NCBI RefSeq assembly: GCF_042665155.1
Contig: NZ_JBHTCG010000023.1
Location: 62,001-126,000 of the forward strand
Source of the DNA: Sphaerisporangium rhizosphaerae
GTDB taxonomy: Bacteria; Actinomycetota; Actinomycetes; Streptosporangiales; Streptosporangiaceae
Reading direction: 5' to 3'
Length of the DNA stretch: 64,000 bases
The position numbers and the translations under genes were made by a program. The notes beneath the pieces are model-generated. The model ran no database searches. It was not told the origin of the DNA and worked only from the letters and a program-made list of their open reading frames with translations. Shown in pieces: positions 31,308 through 38,484 of this stretch (positions are counted from its first letter, which is position 1; every line of letters starts with the position of its first letter).

Positions 31308-31336
31308 GAGTAACGCCGGGCGCCAATGGAGTAGCG
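31308..31336 (+). promoter_or_regulatory. Direct repeats GAGTAACG / GAGTAGCG, copy B
   Basis: GAGTAACG (31308-31315) and GAGTAGCG (31329-31336), 21 bases apart, about 100 bases before the glycosyltransferase gene. The surrounding GCGCCAATGGAGTAGCGCCG matches copy A at 17519-17538 almost base for base, and CCTTCGTC-TGGCAA downstream resembles CCTTGGTCGCAGGCAA after copy A. The two promoters of the cluster therefore share one control element. Confidence 0.6.
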
Positions 31337-31428
31337 CCGGCCATTAACCCGGCACCGCCGCCTTTCGTACCTTCGTCTTGGCAAACGGCGCCGCCCCCGT
31401 ATGTCCCCCTTAACCGGAAGGAGCTCCG

Positions 31429-32679
31429 ATGCCCACCTTGCGACCGTCGGATCTCGATACTCTCGCCACCGCCGTCGTGGACTCCATCGCGGTTGCCCTC
31501 GACCCGGACGCGCCCCAGTCGGGCCTTTACTACTGGGAGTGCGCGCGCCCGTTCACCGGAGCGGTGGTGGAGGCCGTGCGCGACGCCGAGGACCCCGCCG
31601 TCCGGGAGCTCGGACGCGCCCTGATCGCCGACCCGTCCGACGCCGTCCGGTACGCCGCCCTGCGCGAGGCCCTGAAGGCGCCCGAGGCGCAGGGGCCGAG
31701 CCTCGACCGCATCTTCGACCTGGCGTGGCAGTCGGAGTGCAACAACCGCCTGGGCCACCATGTGGGCGCCGCCTACACGGCCAAGGAGAGCGTGGTCACC
31801 GTCGAAGAGCTGCGCACCCTGCCGCCGGGGCCCGGGCTGCCGGCCGGCGCCGACCCCGAGGTGCTCATCGTCGTGCCCTTCCGCGACCGCGACACCGGCG
31901 GCGCCCGCCTGCGCAACCTGCTGGCGTGCCTGCAGTCGCTGCGCGACCAGTCCTTCCCCCGCGAGCGCTACCAGGTCACGGTGGTGGAGTCCGACTCCTT
32001 CCCGCGCTGGCGCGACGTCATCGAGCCCTACGCCGACAACTACCTGTTCGCCCCCAAGGCGAGCACCTTCAACAAGTCGTGGGTGGTCAACGTCGGCGTG
32101 GTGCACTCCCCCGGCCACTCGGAGGTCATCTCCATCCTGGACGCCGACGTGCTCGCCGACCGCGAGTTCGTCGAGCGCAACGCGACCCGGTTCGAGCGGC
32201 CCGGCACGATGGGCCACCTCACCTACCGCAACATGCTCTGCCTGGACACCCCCTCCAGCCAGAGGGCGATCAAGGAGCGGCTGTGGGACCGCGCCGGCCG
32301 GCCTGATCTGGACCGGCTGCGCGGCTACACGCTGCGCCGCGGGCCGGGCTGCTCGCTGTGGGTGCGCACCAGCGCCTTCCACCGCATCGACGGCATGGAC
32401 GAGCGGTACGAGGGCTGGGGCGGCGAGGACATCGACTTCAACTACCGCTTCGACTTCGCCAACGCCTACGACAGCTACGACGACCCGCTGCTGCACCTGC
32501 GCCACCCCCCGGCGTCGGCGCTGCGCGAGGACGGCGAGCTGACCAACGCGCACATCCCGCCGCTGAGCTGGAAGCCCGAGGAGCCCATCGGGCGCATCGA
32601 CCGCTTCGCCCACGAGTTCACCGAGCGCGCCGAGCGCGGCGACTCGGCGGAGCGCGCCACGGCGGTGGAGGCGGCATGA
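31429..32679 (+). CDS. Family 2 glycosyltransferase (GT27/galactosyltransferase-like)
   Basis: A 416-residue enzyme. The first 140 residues are helical and unfamiliar. A GT-A domain follows: 'VLIVVPFRDRDTGGARLRNLL', the metal-binding 'SILDADVLADREF', and the C-terminal 'EGWGGEDIDFNYR', a motif of GT2/GT27 sugar transferases with a glycosyltransferase C-terminal domain. Opens the second transcription unit; ATGA overlap with the radical SAM gene. Presumably glycosylates the sulfated/hydroxylated amino acid or a derivative. Sugar donor not predictable. Confidence 0.85.
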   Translation: MPTLRPSDLDTLATAVVDSIAVALDPDAPQSGLYYWECARPFTGAVVEAVRDAEDPAVRELGRALIADPSDAVRYAALREALKAPEAQGPSLDRIFDLAWQSECNNRLGHHVGAAYTAKESVVTVEELRTLPPGPGLPAGADPEVLIVVPFRDRDTGGARLRNLLACLQSLRDQSFPRERYQVTVVESDSFPRWRDVIEPYADNYLFAPKASTFNKSWVVNVGVVHSPGHSEVISILDADVLADREFVERNATRFERPGTMGHLTYRNMLCLDTPSSQRAIKERLWDRAGRPDLDRLRGYTLRRGPGCSLWVRTSAFHRIDGMDERYEGWGGEDIDFNYRFDFANAYDSYDDPLLHLRHPPASALREDGELTNAHIPPLSWKPEEPIGRIDRFAHEFTERAERGDSAERATAVEAA

Positions 32680-33836
32680 CCCTCATCCACGACCTGTCGG
32701 CCGCCGGCAGGTCCGAACGGACCCTGGGAACCGACCGGATCGACCGCAACCTCGACCTGGCCGGCAAGCTGTACCAGCGGTCGGTGTACCCGAGCGCCGC
32801 GGAGGTCGCGCACGGGCGCAGGCTCGGCTCCCCCCTGGTGGTCGACCTGGACCCGACCACCCTGTGCGACCTGGCCTGCCCCGAGTGCATCAGCGCCGGG
32901 GTGCTGCATAAGGGCCAGCTCTCGCGCGACCGCATCGTCGAGCTGGCGCACGAACTGGCCGCCTCCAGCGTCAAGGCGGTGATCCTCATCGGCGGCGGCG
33001 AGCCGCTGATGCACCGGTCGATCGGGACGATCATCACGATCCTGTACGAGGCCGGCATCCAGGTCGGCCTGGTCACCAACGGCACGCTCATCGCCCGCTA
33101 CATCGACCAGCTCGCCGAGATGGTGTCCTGGGTGCGGGTGTCGATGGACGCCGGCACGATGGAGACCTACGACAAGTTCCGGCCGAGCCGCCGCAAGACC
33201 AGCGTCTTCCCGCTCATCGTGGACAACCTGCGGGCGCTGGCCGAGCGCAAGCGCGGCGCGCTCGGGTACTCCTTCCTGCTGATGCAGCGCCGCGACGCCG
33301 CGGGCGCCGTGGTCGACACCAACTACCACGAGGTTTACACGGCCGGGAAGCTCGCCAAGGACCTCGGCTGCGACTACTTCGAGCTGAAGGCGATGCTCGA
33401 CGACGACCACTTCACCGTCAACCAGACGCCCGCCGACGTCGCCCTGGTCGAGGAGCAGATCGCCCGGCTGCGCGAGCTGGAGGACGGCTCGTTCCACCTG
33501 CTCGGCTCCTCCAACTGGGAGACGGTGCGCCACGACCTGGACCCGGTGCAGCCCAAGGACTACCGCACCTGCCACGTGGCCGAGCTGCGCACGACCGTGA
33601 CGCCGAACGGCGTGTTCGTCTGCCCCTACCACCGGGGCAACGACAAGGCCAGGCTCGGCGACATCAACGAGTCGTCCTTCGCCGAGCTGTGGGCCAAGGC
33701 GGACACCACCGTCGTCGACCCGAGCACCGACTGCCGGTTCCACTGCGCGCGGCACCAGACCAACCTGGAGATCGCCGCGATGCCCGGCCGTGGCCGGCCG
33801 GTGGAGCTCCTCGACGACTTCGACCCCTTCATCTAG
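32676..33836 (+). CDS. Radical SAM/SPASM enzyme
   Basis: A 386-residue radical SAM protein. The [4Fe-4S] motif is CDLACPEC (about residues 65-72); 'LIGGGEPLMH' is the SAM-binding GGE region. The C-terminal third carries a SPASM-like cluster-binding set beginning 'TCHVAELRTTVTPNGVFVCPYH' (trimmed) and ending 'CRFHCARHQ'. SPASM enzymes modify peptides, sugars and cyclitols by radical chemistry, including epimerisation and oxidation. No precursor peptide gene lies in the unit, so a small-molecule or sugar substrate is more likely. Sits between the glycosyltransferase and the flavin monooxygenase. Confidence 0.9.
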   Translation: MTLIHDLSAAGRSERTLGTDRIDRNLDLAGKLYQRSVYPSAAEVAHGRRLGSPLVVDLDPTTLCDLACPECISAGVLHKGQLSRDRIVELAHELAASSVKAVILIGGGEPLMHRSIGTIITILYEAGIQVGLVTNGTLIARYIDQLAEMVSWVRVSMDAGTMETYDKFRPSRRKTSVFPLIVDNLRALAERKRGALGYSFLLMQRRDAAGAVVDTNYHEVYTAGKLAKDLGCDYFELKAMLDDDHFTVNQTPADVALVEEQIARLRELEDGSFHLLGSSNWETVRHDLDPVQPKDYRTCHVAELRTTVTPNGVFVCPYHRGNDKARLGDINESSFAELWAKADTTVVDPSTDCRFHCARHQTNLEIAAMPGRGRPVELLDDFDPFI

Positions 33837-33845
33837 GCGGCGGGA

Positions 33846-35444
33846 ATGCGCATCGCGGTGATCGGAGCGGGGCCCGCGGGCCTCACCAGCGCCAAGCAGG
33901 CGCTGGAGGCGGGACATGACGTCGTGGTGTTCGAGAAGCACGACGACGTGGGAGGCATCTGGAATCCGGCGTCGCTCGGCGCCTACGAGGGCGTAAGGAT
34001 GCAGACCTCGCGGTCCGGCTTCCCGTTCTCCGACTTCGCCCCGCGGCAGGGCGGCGACTTCCTGACCGTCCCCGAGGTGCACGCGTACCTGCGCGGATAC
34101 GCCGAACGGTTCGGGGTGTGGCCGGTCATCCGGTTCGGGCACGAGGTGACCCGGGTGGCCGGCGGCGAGGGCGACTGGCACGTCACGGCCGAGTGCCGTG
34201 GCGTGCCGGTCACCGCCCGGTTCGACGCGGTCATGGTCGCCAACGGCGAGCTGTGGCGGCCCCGGGTGCCGCCCGCCGCCGGCGAGGCGCCGCACGGCGT
34301 CCGCGTGCTGACCGCCAAGGACTACCGCCGCCCGGACGCCTTCCGCGGCCTTCGCGTGCTGGTGGCCGGCGGCGGGGTGAGCGGCGCCGACATCGCCTCG
34401 GAGCTGGTCGGCGAGGCGGCGGCGGTCGACTGGGCGGTGCGCCGCAAGGCGCTGTTCCTGCCCCGCGACTGCGGCGGCCTGGCCAACGACATGCTGTTCT
34501 CCTACATCGGCCGGGTCGCCCTGGAGGAGATGCCCTTCGACGACTACCTGGCGTGGCTGTCGCGGCTGATGCCGGAGTACATGGCCATGTACCGGGACAC
34601 GGGTCTGCTGCCGGAGACCGGATTCCACGGCGCCGTGCACGTCAACGAGAAGATCGTGCCGCACGTGCACCGCGGCGAGGTGGGGGCCCGCGCGGCGTTC
34701 GACCGCTTCGCCGCCGACGGCCGCGTCGTCTTCGCGGACGGGACGTGGGGCCGGTACGACGCGGTGATCCTGTGCCTGGGGTACCAGATGCCCGACTACG
34801 GGTTCGTCGAGGGCTTCGACCGCCGGGAGCTGTACGAGCACTTCTTCTGGTACCGGGACCCGTCCCTGGTGGTGGTCAACACCCCGGTGGACACCGACGC
34901 GTTCGGCACGGCCTGCCCGTACTTCGAGGCGATCGCCGGATGGGCGCTCGCCGTGCTGTCGGGCAAGGCCGAGCTGCCGGGCCGGGAGGAGATGGCCGCC
35001 TGGTGCGAGCGCCACATGGGCGCGCTGCACGAGCGCCGCTACTACGACTGCTGGCTGGAGACCGTCCGCATCGGCCTGGACAGCGGCGCGCTGCCCGACC
35101 CCGCCACCCAGTTCGCCGACTACTGGCGGCTGGTGTCGGGGGTCGTCGACCCGGCGAACCTGCGGCCGGGCGCGCAGGCCGACCGTCCGGCGCCCTGCGA
35201 CGAGCTGTTCGACCTTCCCGGCCTCAAGCTGCGGGTCCTCGCCTGGCTGCCCCGGCCGGCGCTGGACGCTCTGCTGGCGTCCGGCCAGATCGGCGCGGCC
35301 GAGCACGCCGGGGCGCTGGAGGTGCCGCCGGCGCGCCGCGTCGCCCCGTGGCTGCCCTACCGCCAGCGGCTGCAGGGCGATCCCCCACCGCCCGCCGCGG
35401 GGACGGCGTCCCTGCGGGCGCGTCCCGGGCCGGACGCCGGCTAG
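33846..35444 (+). CDS. Flavin-containing monooxygenase-like oxidoreductase
   Basis: A 532-residue class B flavoprotein. FAD motif 'VIGAGPAGLTSAKQAL' and 'EKHDDVGGIWNP' at the N-terminus; NADPH motif 'VLVAGGGVSGADIASEL' near residue 178. These are the two Rossmann motifs of FMO/N-hydroxylating enzymes, which oxidise amines or sulfides, or act as Baeyer-Villiger catalysts. The C-terminal 40 residues are Pro/Ala-rich. Given the amino-acid pathway, N-oxygenation of the free amine is a reasonable guess; nothing here proves it. RBS GGCGGGA is close to the ATG. Confidence 0.87.
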   Translation: MRIAVIGAGPAGLTSAKQALEAGHDVVVFEKHDDVGGIWNPASLGAYEGVRMQTSRSGFPFSDFAPRQGGDFLTVPEVHAYLRGYAERFGVWPVIRFGHEVTRVAGGEGDWHVTAECRGVPVTARFDAVMVANGELWRPRVPPAAGEAPHGVRVLTAKDYRRPDAFRGLRVLVAGGGVSGADIASELVGEAAAVDWAVRRKALFLPRDCGGLANDMLFSYIGRVALEEMPFDDYLAWLSRLMPEYMAMYRDTGLLPETGFHGAVHVNEKIVPHVHRGEVGARAAFDRFAADGRVVFADGTWGRYDAVILCLGYQMPDYGFVEGFDRRELYEHFFWYRDPSLVVVNTPVDTDAFGTACPYFEAIAGWALAVLSGKAELPGREEMAAWCERHMGALHERRYYDCWLETVRIGLDSGALPDPATQFADYWRLVSGVVDPANLRPGAQADRPAPCDELFDLPGLKLRVLAWLPRPALDALLASGQIGAAEHAGALEVPPARRVAPWLPYRQRLQGDPPPPAAGTASLRARPGPDAG

Positions 35445-35472
35445 TCCCGCCCTCACCCCCCAAGGAGACGAT

Positions 35473-36732
35473 GTGTATTCGACGAAGAGCAGCGGCCTGC
35501 GCATCTTCAGGGACGGCGCGGTCACCCGCCTCGCGGCCGCCACCGCCGCCATCGGGGTGGGGGGCGCGATGGTGGTCCCCACCGTCAGCCTCTTTCTGGC
35601 CGACGCCGTGGGCGCCACGCCGCTGATGATCGGGGCGTTCGTCGCCGGGCGGGCGATCGCCGAGATCGCCACCGACCTGTCGGTCGGGGTTCTGTCGGAC
35701 CGCATCGGCAACCGCAGGATCGTGCTGGGCGTGTGCGCCATGTTCGCGGCCGGGGGCGCGCTGTGCTACCTGTTCATGCGCGAGTACTGGCTGCTGCTGG
35801 CCTCCTCCGCGGTGATGTTCGGGCTCGGCGGCGCCACCTTCCCGCAGATGTTCGCCTACACCCGCGAGCTGGCCGAGACCCGCGGCCACGGCGTGACGTT
35901 CTTCAACTCGGCGCTGCGGGCGGTGACCTCGCTGGCCTGGATCGCCGGCCCGCCGCTGGCGTTCGCGCTGATCGCCACCCGCGGGTTCGAGACGCTGTAC
36001 GGGGTCGCCGCCGTGCTCTACGCCATCGGCGGGGTGATCTGCTTCGTGGGGCTGCCCAACACCGACCGGCGGCCCGCCCCGGACGCGGACAGCACCGCCT
36101 CCCTCATCGCCGACGCCGAGACCGGCGGCTCCGGCGGGGCGGCCGTGACCGCGGAACCGGAGCGCAGGACGCGCAACCCGTTCGCGGGGCTGACCCCGAA
36201 GGTGAAGGCGCTGCTGGTCACGATCGTGCTGCTGCTGGCCGTCAACGCCATGTACCAGTTCGACATCGCGCTCTACATCACCAAGGACCTCGGCATGGAC
36301 GAGGGGTTCACCGGGCTGGTCCTCGGGCTCGGCTCGGCGCTGGAGGTTCCCGCGATCATGTACATCGGCGCGAAGGCGGACCGCATCGGCCACTGGCGGG
36401 TGGTCATGGCGGCCGCCGTCTGCGCCACCCTGTTCTTCGCCGCCATGCCGTTCGCGACCTCCAAGCCGGCGCTGCTGCTGCTGCAGGTGCCCAACGCCAT
36501 CTGGACGGCCATCGCGCTCAGCATCCCGGTGACCATCCTGCAGGACTCGATGCCCGACCGTCCCGGCGTCGCCTCCTCCCTGTACTCCAGCGCGTTCAAG
36601 GCGGGCATCTTCCTCGGCGGGGTCGTCGCCGGGATCGTCGCCCAGTACGTGGGCTTCACCAACGTCTTCTGGGCCTGCGCCGTCCTGTCCGCCGGAGCGC
36701 TCCTCTCCGTCCTCCTTAGGAGAAAAGCATGA
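35473..36732 (+). CDS. MFS exporter (sugar-efflux-like)
   Basis: A 419-residue protein with about 12 membrane segments split by a cytoplasmic loop rich in Ala/Glu/Arg (about residues 200-235). 'GVLSDRIGNRRIVLG' is the MFS loop 2-3 motif (GxLaDRxGxRR). It begins at GTG 35473, four bases after AAGGAGA; the ATG two bases earlier is out of frame. Likely exports the cluster product, for which a sugar-efflux-type transporter would suit a glycosylated polar compound. ATGA overlap with the next glycosyltransferase. Confidence 0.9.
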   Translation: MYSTKSSGLRIFRDGAVTRLAAATAAIGVGGAMVVPTVSLFLADAVGATPLMIGAFVAGRAIAEIATDLSVGVLSDRIGNRRIVLGVCAMFAAGGALCYLFMREYWLLLASSAVMFGLGGATFPQMFAYTRELAETRGHGVTFFNSALRAVTSLAWIAGPPLAFALIATRGFETLYGVAAVLYAIGGVICFVGLPNTDRRPAPDADSTASLIADAETGGSGGAAVTAEPERRTRNPFAGLTPKVKALLVTIVLLLAVNAMYQFDIALYITKDLGMDEGFTGLVLGLGSALEVPAIMYIGAKADRIGHWRVVMAAAVCATLFFAAMPFATSKPALLLLQVPNAIWTAIALSIPVTILQDSMPDRPGVASSLYSSAFKAGIFLGGVVAGIVAQYVGFTNVFWACAVLSAGALLSVLLRRKA

Positions 36733-37751
36733 AAAGCACGCCCACGTGCAGTGTGATCATCCCGACGTACAACCGGGCCGAGCTGCTCGCCCACACCCTC
36801 AACTCCCTCGTACGGCAGACCCTCTCCCCTGCGGACTTCGAGGTGCTGGTGGTCGACGACGGGTCGAGCGACGACACCGCGGCCGTGGTGGAGTCGTTCA
36901 AGGACCGTCTCGACGTGCGCTACTTCTACCAGGAGGACCGCGGCTACCGGGTGGCCAAGGCCCGCAACGTGGGCATCGCGAACGCCCGGGGCGAGGTCTG
37001 CGTCTTCGTCGACTCCGGCGTCCTGCTCGCCTCCGGCTGCCTTGTGGCCCACCTGGCCAGCCACGCGGCCTGGCCGGGCCCGGTGGCCGTGGTCGGCTAC
37101 GTCTACTGCTTCAACGAGGGCAACGAGGACGGCGCGCAGATGCTGCGCGTGATCGACGTCGACGACCCCGACGCCACCATCGCCATGCTGCGCGACAAGG
37201 GGCAGTGGCTGGACATCCGCGAGGACTTCTACGCCATCTACGGCGACGACTTCGCCGACGAGCCGGTCCCCTGGGTCGTCTACTGGACCTGCGACGTCTC
37301 GGCGTCCACCGATCTGCTGCGCGAGATCGGCGGGTTCGACGAGTGGTTCAGCCGCTGGGGCGGGGAGGACGTCGAGATCGGCTACCGGCTGCACCGCGGC
37401 GGCGCCAGGTTCGTGCTCAACCGCGAGGCCGCGGCCATCCACCACCCGCACGAGAAGGACTACGACGCCAACGTCGGCGGCGCGCTCGGCAACTACGAGT
37501 ACATCGCCCAGAAGCACGACACCCCGATCACGCGCCTGGTCGTCGGCAACCACTTCTTCCTGATCAACGACCTGGTCCGTGAGCGCGGCCTGCCCTCCTG
37601 CGAGGAGTACCTGGCCGGCGCGGCGGCGCCGGAGCCGGCGGGTACCGTCCACCCGAAGCTGCCCCTGCTGGAGCAGGCGGAGATCGTCACCGCGCGGGCG
37701 CGAGCCGCGCGCGAGCGGGCGCTGGCCAAGGTGGTGGAGCATGCGCGCTGA
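36729..37751 (+). CDS. Family 2 glycosyltransferase
   Basis: A 340-residue GT-A enzyme: 'SVIIPTYNRAELLAHTL', 'VVDDGSSDDT', the metal-site region 'VCVFVDSGVLL' (DSG in place of the usual DxD), and 'SRWGGEDVEIGYRL' in the C-terminal domain, closest to galactosyl/N-acetylgalactosaminyl-transferase-like proteins. Distinct from the first transferase of this unit, so two sugars or two sites are likely. Overlaps the PIG-L gene by 11 bases. Confidence 0.9.
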   Translation: MKSTPTCSVIIPTYNRAELLAHTLNSLVRQTLSPADFEVLVVDDGSSDDTAAVVESFKDRLDVRYFYQEDRGYRVAKARNVGIANARGEVCVFVDSGVLLASGCLVAHLASHAAWPGPVAVVGYVYCFNEGNEDGAQMLRVIDVDDPDATIAMLRDKGQWLDIREDFYAIYGDDFADEPVPWVVYWTCDVSASTDLLREIGGFDEWFSRWGGEDVEIGYRLHRGGARFVLNREAAAIHHPHEKDYDANVGGALGNYEYIAQKHDTPITRLVVGNHFFLINDLVRERGLPSCEEYLAGAAAPEPAGTVHPKLPLLEQAEIVTARARAARERALAKVVEHAR

Positions 37752-38484
37752 GCCGGCGGCGGGCGAGACGGTCATCGTCTTCGCCCCGCACCCCGACGAC
37801 GAGGTCATCGCCTGCGGCGGCGTCATCGCGGCCAGGGCCGCCGCGGGCGCCCGCGTCCTCATCGTGTTCTCCACCGACGGGTCGCGCTCGCACAGCGCCG
37901 TCCTCGGCATCGACTCCGACCCCACACCCGCCGAACTGGCGGTCATCCGGCGCAAGGAGGCCGAGTCGGCCGCCAAGGCGCTCGGCGTGCCGGCCGAGAA
38001 CGTGGTCTGGCTGGGCCACACCGACACCCGGCTCGCCGCGTCGATGGACGCCTTCCGCGCCCAGGTGACGCGCCTGCTGGCCGGGCACAGGGACGTGGCC
38101 GAGGTGTACCTGCCGCACGACGTGCGCGAGCTGAACGCCGACCACCGGCTGACCGGCGAGGGCGTGGCCGGCTGCCTGGCCGGGCTCGGCCTGTCGCCGC
38201 GGCTGCGCAAGTACGTGGTGTGGGACGAGGACACCGAGGCCGCGTTCGCGTTCGCCAACCGCGCCGAGCCCGAGCGCGAGCCGTCCCCCACCGAGCGGCT
38301 GGTGAGCGTGGACATCGCGCCGTGGGTGGCCCGCAAGCTGGACGCGCTGGAGGAGCACCGCACCCAGGTGACGCTGTTCTCCCCGGCGCAGACCCGCACC
38401 GTGGTGCCCGAGCCGTTCCTCGCGCGCCTGCGCGCCAAGCGCACCGAGGACTTCTGGATCGACGAGCCCGAGGAGGACGCGTGA
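37741..38484 (+). CDS. PIG-L family deacetylase
   Basis: A 247-residue zinc-dependent N-deacetylase: 'FAPHPDDEVIACGG' holds the HPDDE metal/catalytic motif and 'PHDVRELNADHRLTG' the third ligand. PIG-L enzymes remove acetyl from N-acetylglucosamine conjugates (MshB, teicoplanin-type deacetylase). Directly after a glycosyltransferase, the simplest reading is that N-acetylhexosamine is added and then deacetylated to an amino sugar. GTGA overlap with the GH3 gene. Confidence 0.92.
   Translation: MRAEPAAGETVIVFAPHPDDEVIACGGVIAARAAAGARVLIVFSTDGSRSHSAVLGIDSDPTPAELAVIRRKEAESAAKALGVPAENVVWLGHTDTRLAASMDAFRAQVTRLLAGHRDVAEVYLPHDVRELNADHRLTGEGVAGCLAGLGLSPRLRKYVVWDEDTEAAFAFANRAEPEREPSPTERLVSVDIAPWVARKLDALEEHRTQVTLFSPAQTRTVVPEPFLARLRAKRTEDFWIDEPEEDA

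Noticed and set aside
32475..35741. A 1088-codon minus-strand frame
   Set aside because: Shadow of the radical SAM and FMO genes; His/Asp/Val-rich with no recognisable motif.
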